8,658 bases of DNA from an uncultured Eubacteriales bacterium (GTDB lineage: Bacteria > Bacillota > Clostridia > Lachnospirales > Lachnospiraceae), in the NCBI GenBank assembly GCA_900549105.1, contig URND01000124.1:1-8658 (forward strand), written 5' to 3'. Shown piece after piece: positions 1-4,864 of the stretch. The first letter of the stretch is position 1. Every line of letters starts with the position of its first letter. The position numbers and the translations under genes were made by a program. The notes under the pieces were generated by a model that searched no databases, was not told the origin of the DNA, and saw only the letters and a list, made by a program, of their open reading frames with translations.

Positions 1-12
1 GGGGCTGGTGCT

Positions 13-99
13 ATGGTTACATACGGCGATTTATTCAACTTTGTAATTATGCTTTGCGCTGTCATAACTCTTGTTATCTACATAAAACGCAAAAAGTAG
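13..99 (+). CDS. Small holin-like type I toxin (Hol_Tox-like), 28 aa
   Basis: This very short gene encodes a 28-residue membrane peptide. Residues 1-7 (MVTYGDL) form a polar N-terminus, residues 8-24 are one hydrophobic segment (FNFVIMLCAVITLVIYI), and the tail is basic (KRKK) before TAG. That layout, and the MVTY(S/G)DLF...IMLCAVITLVIYI wording, match the small 'putative holin-like toxin' peptides of Firmicutes, relatives of type I toxins such as TxpA and BsrG. These insert into the cytoplasmic membrane and are harmful when over-made. The frame is open to the left edge (GGG GCT GGT GCT before ATG). I chose the ATG because the family begins there and a GGGG tract lies about 8 nt upstream, but the full RBS is cut off by the window. 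The stop codon lies inside the terminator hairpin of an antisense RNA, which supports the type I assignment. Its own promoter is outside the window. Confidence 0.8.
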   Translation: MVTYGDLFNFVIMLCAVITLVIYIKRKK

Positions 100-189
100 C
101 GCCCTCGTCCTGGTAAGATAAGGCGCTACTCTTTGTAGTAAACTGTTTTACTGGCGGCTAGGTGTTCTCTAGCTTTCAGCTCTCTTGTT
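90..189 (-). ncRNA. Probable antisense antitoxin RNA (about 100 nt)
   Basis: A leftward transcript starting about 7 nt past the -10 (near 188-189) and ending at the terminator near 90 would be about 100 nt. It has no convincing ORF. It would fold into three hairpins in series: GCTAG/CTAGC (157-161 with 169-173), AGTAAA/TTTACT (137-142 with 147-152, loop CTGT) and the terminator stem (96-103 with 122-129). It overlaps the last codons and 3' UTR of the toxin gene tail to tail, the same geometry as txpA/RatA and similar type I pairs. The likely role is to pair with the toxin mRNA 3' end and trigger its decay or block its translation. The promoter and terminator are seen directly; the antitoxin function is inferred from family precedent and position. 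Confidence 0.72.
91..129 (-). terminator. Intrinsic terminator of the leftward antitoxin RNA
   Basis: GTAGCGCC at 96-103 pairs perfectly with GGCGCTAC at 122-129 across an 18-nt loop. Read on the minus strand, the stem is followed directly by TTTTT (complement of 91-95) and then a T-rich stretch, which is a textbook intrinsic terminator. On the plus strand the stem is followed by TCTTTG, so it would be weak for the toxin mRNA. Confidence 0.8.
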
Positions 190-195
190 AAGTAT

Positions 196-224
196 ATTAT
201 AAGATAAATAGAATCCATTGTCAA
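196..224 (-). promoter_or_regulatory. Perfect consensus sigma-A promoter for the antitoxin RNA
   Basis: On the minus strand TTGACA (complement of 219-224) is followed after exactly 17 nt by TATAAT (complement of 196-201). Both hexamers and the spacer are ideal. A strong constitutive promoter is what type I antitoxin RNAs usually have, because the labile RNA must exceed a more stable toxin mRNA. Confidence 0.88.
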
Positions 225-317
225 ATGGAAAGCTGAGTCATGTACAAACAACTATAAATGCAAAATATATATTTTCAACTCATTACTTAACAAATTTTAC
301 TAATATACAAGATTATA

Positions 318-346
318 TTGACTAAATTCAAGTATATATATATAAT
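318..346 (+). promoter_or_regulatory. Sigma-A promoter for the 222-aa / XRE-ImmA operon
   Basis: TTGACT (318-323), a 17-nt spacer and TATAAT (341-346) give a near-perfect sigma-A promoter. The expected start is near 353, about 27 nt before the first codon. The surrounding DNA is almost pure A+T. AATATATATT at 351-360 is a perfect 10-bp palindrome over the likely transcription start, so it could be an operator for the XRE protein of this operon, although palindromes arise easily in such A+T-rich DNA. The remaining stretch between the antitoxin promoter and this site (225-317) shows no ORF or other clear signal. Confidence 0.8.
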
Positions 347-379
347 TATTAATATATATTTTGTAAAGGAGTTGATTTT

Positions 380-1048
380 TTGAGTCAAATTATAGAACTT
401 TTTCATCAGGATTTTGATACTAATATATGCACATTCCTTAGCAAGCAAGTATTAATTGCTGTAAAATCCTTCAACATGCTTCTGGCGGAAAACAAAAATT
501 TTTTCTCTTACCCATTATATAGTTCAGTAAAAGGAAATCTTCTAAATTATAGTATTGAACATTGTTTATTTGACAGCGCATTTATTGGAAAAGTTAACTA
601 TCAGGTATATCAGGAAAACGTCAACTCATTTGGGCGTTCTGTTTTACACCTTAAAACATCGCACTTCCAAATGACCGCTGCCAAAACTTATAAACCAAAC
701 AATTTGCCTGCTCCTGCTAAGTATAAACTAAATTATTCCAAACACAATGCTGGAGCAGACGGACAGTTAAGTTTTGATTTTGTTAATCCTTCAATTGTTG
801 AACCTCCATACTATGCCCTATTAACTTATGGCTTCGATTATATAATGCAGGATTGTACTCATATTAACTTGATTCTTCCAGATTCAGAATTTAAAAACAT
901 TGTTGACAATATTGATTTACTTCACATGGCGTCACGTATGTCTATAGTGCCAAAAGAATCTGAAGTAACTCAAACTTTTGCCAAACTCAAACCTGAATTT
1001 GAAAAGCAAATTGGACAACCTCTAAAATACCATCAGGAAGGTGAATAA
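380..1048 (+). CDS. Uncharacterised 222-aa protein, partner of an XRE-ImmA/IrrE regulator
   Basis: I do not recognise this family. The chosen start is TTG at 380, because AAAGGAG (365-371) sits 8 nt upstream and no ATG is better placed. The protein has no signal peptide, no transmembrane segment and no catalytic motif that I can name. Visible landmarks are a mixed N-terminal half, a polar stretch NLPAPAKYKLNYSKHNAGAD (about 108-127), a short conserved-looking core EPPYYALLTYG (141-151) followed by INLILPD (162-168), and a charged C-terminus. Its stop lies 2 bp before the start of an XRE-ImmA/IrrE gene, so the two are almost certainly cotranscribed and coupled. Small proteins next to XRE-Zn-peptidase genes have been proposed as toxins or as cleavage-controlled partners, including in the RosmerTA defence system. 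By position this protein is a candidate toxin or partner, but homology is not shown here. It could equally be an accessory regulator of the mobile element. Confidence 0.75.
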   Translation: MSQIIELFHQDFDTNICTFLSKQVLIAVKSFNMLLAENKNFFSYPLYSSVKGNLLNYSIEHCLFDSAFIGKVNYQVYQENVNSFGRSVLHLKTSHFQMTAAKTYKPNNLPAPAKYKLNYSKHNAGADGQLSFDFVNPSIVEPPYYALLTYGFDYIMQDCTHINLILPDSEFKNIVDNIDLLHMASRMSIVPKESEVTQTFAKLKPEFEKQIGQPLKYHQEGE

Positions 1049-1050
1049 CC

Positions 1051-2208
1051 ATGTTAACCAAAACAATTATTCCATATCGCATAAAACAAGCACGTGTTTC
1101 ACGCGGCTTTTCTATGGGTGAACTGGCTGATTTGTTAGGCATAACACGTTCCGCTATTTCACAATATGAACTAGGAACCATTCGCCCATCAGATTTTATT
1201 ATAGGCCAAATGTCCAGCATTTTAAATTATCCAATATCCTTTTTTATGAAAAAGTTGCCTGAAACAACAAATTCTAACGGCGCTGTTTACTTTCGAAGTC
1301 GTAGAACAACGGCGCAAAAAGCAAAAAATGCTGCCCGTGAAAAAATATCTATTTTTAGGGAAATCAACGATTACTTATCAACATACGTAACTTTTCCTAA
1401 AGTAAATATTCCAAATTTAGATTATTCAAGTAATACCTGTTATGAGTTAAGCCTAAGAGAAATTGAATCCTATGCAACTAAAGTTCGCTCTTTCTGGAAA
1501 CTAGGCACCGCCCCTATTGAAAACCTTACAGCAACTCTTCAGGCTAACGGAATCATGATTTCTATCATGAACTTAAATAATAAGAAAATTGATGCATTTT
1601 CTGTATGGTATGACAGTACTCCATACATATTCATTAGTTCTGACAAATATAGTAATGCGCGGCTCCGCTTTGATTTAGCTCATGAATTAGGACATCTTAT
1701 TATGCACGCAAATATATTTACTGACGAAGATATTCAAAATAAAGTGATTTACGAAAAGCTTGAAAGTGAAGCAGATATGTTCGCAGCATGTTTCTTAATG
1801 CCTGCTGAAACATTTTCTCAGGATATATACTCAACTTCAATAAATCATTTTATACAATTGAAAAAAAAGTGGAAAACATCTATCGGTTCAATGATATATC
1901 GATGTCAAGACTTGGACTTGCTAACTAATAATCAAATTAAATATTTGAAAGATCAAATGACTTATGGTAAATACTGGCGTCATGAACCTCTAGACGATAT
2001 CACTCCACTTGAAAAACCAACCGCTCATAAACAAGCTTTTGAACTTATCCTGGATAATCATTTAGCAACTTCAAATGAAATCGTAGAAGAAATCGGCTGT
2101 TCTGCAGAGGAAATTGAAGAATATTCTTTTCTTCCTCATGGTATGCTTAAACCATATGTTCCTGCTAATGTTATTCAATTAAAAGAACGACGTCCGTTTT
2201 CTTCATAG
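1051..2208 (+). CDS. XRE-family HTH repressor fused to ImmA/IrrE metallopeptidase, 385 aa
   Basis: Residues about 7-65 form an XRE/Cro-type helix-turn-helix (IKQARVSRGFSMGELADLLG, then SAISQYELGTIRPS). Residues about 140-260 form an ImmA/IrrE (DUF955, COG2856) zinc peptidase: HELGH at 211-215 supplies the two His ligands and catalytic Glu, and ESEADMFAACFLMP (238-251) supplies the third ligand, probably E240. The C-terminal third is uncharacterised. In ICEBs1 the separate ImmR repressor is cleaved by ImmA on induction; this protein carries both activities in one chain. It probably binds its own promoter region and acts on itself or on the 222-residue partner. ATG 1051 has AGGAAGG 8 nt upstream, inside the end of the previous gene. 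The length and order match stand-alone XRE-ImmA/IrrE proteins, and all key zinc residues are present. Its proximity to an integrase fits an element control module; a toxin-antitoxin role is the main alternative. Confidence 0.92.
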   Translation: MLTKTIIPYRIKQARVSRGFSMGELADLLGITRSAISQYELGTIRPSDFIIGQMSSILNYPISFFMKKLPETTNSNGAVYFRSRRTTAQKAKNAAREKISIFREINDYLSTYVTFPKVNIPNLDYSSNTCYELSLREIESYATKVRSFWKLGTAPIENLTATLQANGIMISIMNLNNKKIDAFSVWYDSTPYIFISSDKYSNARLRFDLAHELGHLIMHANIFTDEDIQNKVIYEKLESEADMFAACFLMPAETFSQDIYSTSINHFIQLKKKWKTSIGSMIYRCQDLDLLTNNQIKYLKDQMTYGKYWRHEPLDDITPLEKPTAHKQAFELILDNHLATSNEIVEEIGCSAEEIEEYSFLPHGMLKPYVPANVIQLKERRPFSS

Positions 2209-2215
2209 GGTTTAT

Positions 2216-2262
2216 CTATAAAAATGGAAAACCGCCCGGTGCTACCAACACCAGACGGCTTC
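2216..2262 (-). terminator. Leftward hairpin terminator just downstream of the XRE-ImmA gene
   Basis: CCGCCCGGTG (2232-2241) faces CACCAGACGG (2249-2258) across a 7-nt loop. As minus-strand RNA every pair closes (two G-U wobbles), and the stem extends outward through further wobble and A-U pairs. It is followed by TTTTCCATTTTTATAG, a U-rich tail. As plus-strand RNA the same stem has two C-A mismatches and no T run. The signal therefore acts on leftward transcripts and is at best a weak end for the XRE-ImmA mRNA. Confidence 0.6.
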
Positions 2263-2309
2263 AATAAATTTTCTGTACAGACTGGAAGCCCGATACATAA
2301 TACTTCGCA
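2220..2309 (-). ncRNA. Candidate small RNA antisense to the integrase leader
   Basis: A leftward promoter (-10 at 2316-2321) and the leftward terminator at 2216-2262 together define a possible transcript of about 90 nt. It has no evident ORF. It lies in the 176-bp spacer between the XRE-ImmA gene and the integrase, and points away from the integrase. It could act in trans or could simply occupy the divergent control region. I see a start and a stop signal but no proof of transcription. Confidence 0.4.
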
Positions 2310-2315
2310 ACTATT

Positions 2316-2345
2316 ATTGTATCACAAACCTCTGGCACCTGTACA
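2316..2345 (-). promoter_or_regulatory. Leftward extended -10 promoter upstream of the integrase
   Basis: On the minus strand TACAAT (complement of 2316-2321) is preceded by TGA, giving an extended -10 (TGATACAAT). A partial -35, TGTACA (2340-2345, four of six consensus bases), lies 18 nt upstream. The -35 is embedded in the perfect palindrome at 2336-2349, so a protein bound there would control this promoter. Confidence 0.5.
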
Positions 2346-2349
2346 GGTG
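2336..2349. promoter_or_regulatory. Perfect 14-bp palindrome CACCTGTACAGGTG, probable operator
   Basis: CACCTGTACAGGTG reads the same on both strands. It has no loop, so it suits a dimeric DNA-binding protein better than an RNA hairpin. It lies 35 bp before the integrase start and covers the -35 of the leftward promoter. The adjacent XRE-ImmA/IrrE protein is the obvious candidate binder. An integrase arm-type site is the alternative. Confidence 0.5.
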
Positions 2350-3227
2350 TTATTTTTATACAATTTTTTAAGGAGGATGATACTATGGCAACACCGAAAA
2401 AACTCCCATCCGGTCAGTGGCGGACCCAGGTATATGATTATACGGATGAAAATGGAAAACGTCACTACCGCTCTTTCACAAGCCCAAATAAGAAGATTTC
2501 TGCACTCATGGCTGCGGAATTCGCTGCCAATAAGAAACGGGTTTCCTGCGGAAATTTGACGGTCTCAGAGGCTATAGAAGAATACATAAGGGTTAAAGAA
2601 AATGTCTTATCTCCCAGTACCATCCGTGGATATACAGTTATAAAGAATAATCACTTCCGTGAAATAGAAAACATTTATATAAGGGATATCACAAATGAAG
2701 ATGTTCAGAAATGGATTAATAATCTGGCTAAAAGGCTTTCGAGCAAAACGGTCAGCAATGCCCATGGGCTCCTGATTTCAGCTATCGATATGTTTGCCCC
2801 GGAAATCCGAATTCGCGCAAAATTGCCAAGAAAGAAAAAATCGGACCTCTATGTTCCATCTGATACTGATGTCAAAAAGCTTCTGGAACATATCTCTGGC
2901 TCAGAATTGGAAATTGCTGTTCTTCTGGCCGCCTTCGGCCCTATGCGCCGCGGTGAGATCTGTGCTTTGACATCGAATGACATTCATGGTAACTTTATAG
3001 ATATCAATAAATCAATGGTGCGAAGTCAAAACGGTAAATGGATTGTTAAAGAGCCAAAAACCGATTCCAGTTATCGAACCATCGACTTTCCAGAATTCGT
3101 CATTAACAAACTTTCCGGAATTGATGGCCGTATCATCAAAGTTACTCCGGACACTCTTACGATGCAATTTGAAAGAATTTTTAAAAACACAGATATACCT
3201 AAATTTCGTTTTCACGATTTGAGACAC

Positions 3228-3246
3228 CCGTATGTCAAGCCCACGA
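3228..3246 (-). other. Left terminus of the inserted element with outward-facing TTGACA
   Basis: The first bases after the integrase break include GTATGTCAAGCCCACGAC (3230-3246 region). On the minus strand this contains TTGACA (complement of 3233-3238) pointing out of the element. At the correct distance in the flanking integrase there is no good -10 (the hexamer at 3210-3215 reads GTGAAA on the minus strand), so no promoter is complete in the integrated state. The crossover bases cannot be fixed from one end. Confidence 0.45.
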
Positions 3247-3270
3247 CAAAAAAATTTATAACTTTTTTTG
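3247..3270. repeat. A/T-tract inverted repeat near the element end
   Basis: CAAAAAAA (3247-3254) and TTTTTTTG (3263-3270) form an 8-bp inverted repeat around TTTATAAC. It lies within 45 bp of the element end and downstream of the recombinase operon. It could be part of the recombinase end site, or its T run could help end leftward transcription after the hairpin at 3279-3300. Confidence 0.5.
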
Positions 3271-3278
3271 AGGCTTTC

Positions 3279-3300
3279 CGGGCAGCCATATAGCCACCCG
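3279..3300 (-). terminator. Hairpin downstream of the recombinase operon, possible weak terminator
   Basis: CGGGCAGC (3279-3286) and GCCACCCG (3293-3300) flank a 6-nt loop. As minus-strand RNA all eight positions pair (two G-U wobbles). It lies 20 nt past the stop of the last recombinase gene. No T run follows directly; the nearest (complement of 3248-3254) begins about 25 nt later, so termination would be imperfect. Confidence 0.35.
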
Positions 3301-3319
3301 CAGCTCTTTCATACGGCAC

Positions 3320-4864
3320 TCATGCCTCCTTTCCCGATTCGTCTATTCCCAAGAAATCCTGCGTCACATATTCAATCTCAATCCGATTCCCCGGAAAAAT
3401 ATAAACCTTACTAATAAGCCTGTCAATCAGGGCTTGTGTCAGGGTGTCGGCGCTGCCTACTTCCCGGACAATTTCCCGCTGTTTCAGCTTTGCCTCATAA
3501 TCACTCTGTATCTGTTTGGTCTGTGCGGTAATAGCAGCATGGACATTTTTTGCCTGCACCAGCTCCGCATCATATACCGCCTTGCGCTCCTGATAGGTTT
3601 CCAGGTCAATCTCTCCAAGCGCATACTGTTCATAAAGCTGCCGTTTGCTGTCCTGGATAGAGTGCAGCTTTTCTTCATGCTCGGCCTGCTGGATCGTCTG
3701 CAAATCCAGCTTGTCCTTGCTGCTGTCAATCCCCAATGCCGGCCCCATCTGTGCACGGGTCGTATCAAAGACCACCTGCTCCAACTCCGACATTTTGACC
3801 TTTACGCCATAACAGGGAAGTTCTTTTGCTACCTCGGAATGACGGCAGTAAAACCATGCCCCGTTTCTAAGTGACATGGCATGGTCGCAGCAGCCGCAGA
3901 ATACTTTCCCGCGGAGAAGGTAGTCACGCCGCTTTTTATTCGGAAGGGAAAAACGCCTGATCGAAGCATTGGCTTTCTCAAACAGCTCCATGCTTACGAT
4001 TGCCGGGTGGTGGTCTGGGATTTTGAACCACTCGCTTTCATCTTTTAGCTGGACACGCCGGCTGCCGATTTCCCTGACCTTGCGTTTCCCGATTACATAG
4101 GTACCGATATACCGCTGATCCTCCAGCATCCGAAGGACTGTTGAGCTGCTCCAGACGCCATGCGTCCGGGAAACATTATAGTGATCCTTGCCTTTACTTT
4201 TCCGGTATTCTCCAGGCGTAGGGATGTTCATGGCATACAGTTTTCTTGTAATCTCGGCGGCTGTATTTCCGTCAGCCGCCCATTCAAATATCTGCCGGAC
4301 AATCCCTGCAGCGTCCTCGTCCGGCTCCATACGCCCGTCTGCGCTCTTGCGGTAGCCATAAGGACAGATAACACTCTGATATTCTCCCCGGCGCATTTTC
4401 GCATATTTGGCGCTTTTCGTTTTCATGGACATATCCCGGCTGTAACATTCGCTGATAAGGTACTTAAAGGCAACGTCAATCCCGCCGGTATCGCCTTTGA
4501 AATTGGCGGTGTCAAAATCATCACTGACAGAGATAAACCGGGTGTGGTAGAGGGGAAATACCCGCTCAATGAAATATCCGGTTTCAATGCTGTTACGGCC
4601 AAACCGGGAGAGGTCTTTTACGATAATGCAGTCAATCTTCCCGGCCTGGACCATCGTCAAAAGTTCCTGTACCGCAGGGCGCTCAAAATTCGTACCTGTA
4701 TGGCCGTTATCAACAAATTCCAGCACTTCGCCGTTATCCCATTCCGGCAGCGACATGGCCTTTTCCCGGAGGATCAGTTTTTGGTTGGGAATACTCAAAC
4801 TTTCAGTCTTAAAGTCCTCCACGGACAGACGGATATAAAGGGCGATCACATATTTTTTGTGCAT
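3320..4864 (-). CDS. Large serine recombinase, third of three, 514 aa
   Basis: This is a complete site-specific large serine recombinase that should cut and rejoin the element ends through a Ser-DNA link. The resolvase domain spans about 5-150, with the nucleophile S14 in YIRLS (10-14) and the DLSRFGR box at 84-90. The Recombinase domain (PF07508) follows at about 165-270 (YGYRKS, then QIFEWAADGNTAAEITRKL). A zinc ribbon uses C323/C326, C340 and C351. A coiled-coil stretch (about 390-465) and a C-terminal segment (LIDRLISKVYIFPGNRIEIEYV) complete it. ATG 4864 lies inside the end of the preceding recombinase gene (19-nt overlap including the stop), with GGCGGTGG upstream, so its translation should be coupled. 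It is the gene nearest the element's left end. No key residue is missing. Which recombinase performs integration or excision cannot be told from sequence. Confidence 0.93.
   Translation of the reverse strand: MHKKYVIALYIRLSVEDFKTESLSIPNQKLILREKAMSLPEWDNGEVLEFVDNGHTGTNFERPAVQELLTMVQAGKIDCIIVKDLSRFGRNSIETGYFIERVFPLYHTRFISVSDDFDTANFKGDTGGIDVAFKYLISECYSRDMSMKTKSAKYAKMRRGEYQSVICPYGYRKSADGRMEPDEDAAGIVRQIFEWAADGNTAAEITRKLYAMNIPTPGEYRKSKGKDHYNVSRTHGVWSSSTVLRMLEDQRYIGTYVIGKRKVREIGSRRVQLKDESEWFKIPDHHPAIVSMELFEKANASIRRFSLPNKKRRDYLLRGKVFCGCCDHAMSLRNGAWFYCRHSEVAKELPCYGVKVKMSELEQVVFDTTRAQMGPALGIDSSKDKLDLQTIQQAEHEEKLHSIQDSKRQLYEQYALGEIDLETYQERKAVYDAELVQAKNVHAAITAQTKQIQSDYEAKLKQREIVREVGSADTLTQALIDRLISKVYIFPGNRIEIEYVTQDFLGIDESGKEA

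Larger units (their letters stand above)
1..3227. mobile_element. Right end of a resident integrative element (partial, inferred)
   Basis: An XRE-ImmA/IrrE control gene directly followed by a tyrosine integrase is the usual terminal module of ICEs and prophages. The integrase points right, so the element's attachment site should lie beyond its 3' end, which has been displaced by the second element. The rest of this element would lie to the left of the window. The toxin-antitoxin pair may be its stabilising cargo. No attachment site is visible, so the boundary is inferred. Confidence 0.45.
2385..3293 (+). pseudogene. int: Tyrosine recombinase/integrase, 3' end lost to an insertion
   Basis: This is a phage/ICE-type tyrosine integrase with an excellent RBS (AAGGAGG at 2370-2376, 8 nt before ATG). 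Residues about 1-50 resemble an Arm DNA-binding domain (SGQWRTQVYDYTDENGKRHY), about 57-140 are the SAM-like core-binding domain, and the catalytic domain starts near 155. Present are the first Arg (R188, GPMRRGEI), the beta-hairpin Lys (K225, PKTDSSYR) and HDLRH (277-281). Immediately after H281 (codon 3225-3227) the family continuation, normally Y/F-x-A-S, a second His/Trp and the nucleophilic Tyr, is replaced by an unrelated 21-residue tail ending at TAG 3291-3293. The protein therefore lacks its nucleophile and should be inactive. No internal frameshift is seen, and the break coincides with the end of the serine-recombinase element. Excision of that element could restore the gene. Its position to the right of the XRE-ImmA module is like int beside immR/immA in ICEBs1. 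Confidence 0.88.

Noticed and set aside
987..1220. Minus-strand ORF across the junction of the 222-aa gene and the XRE-ImmA gene
   Set aside because: It lies opposite the clear HTH coding sequence, has no RBS and no recognisable motif.
2228..2262. Plus-strand terminator for the XRE-ImmA operon
   Set aside because: As plus-strand RNA the stem contains two C-A mismatches and is not followed by a T run. The minus-strand reading is clearly better.
2224..2559. 111-codon plus-strand ORF overlapping the start of the integrase
   Set aside because: It starts inside the hairpin at 2232-2258, has no ribosome binding site, and runs out of frame through the well-supported integrase N-terminus.
3210..3238. 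Complete outward promoter from the element into the integrase
   Set aside because: Only the -35 (TTGACA) is present; the hexamer 17 nt further on reads GTGAAA and is not a credible -10.
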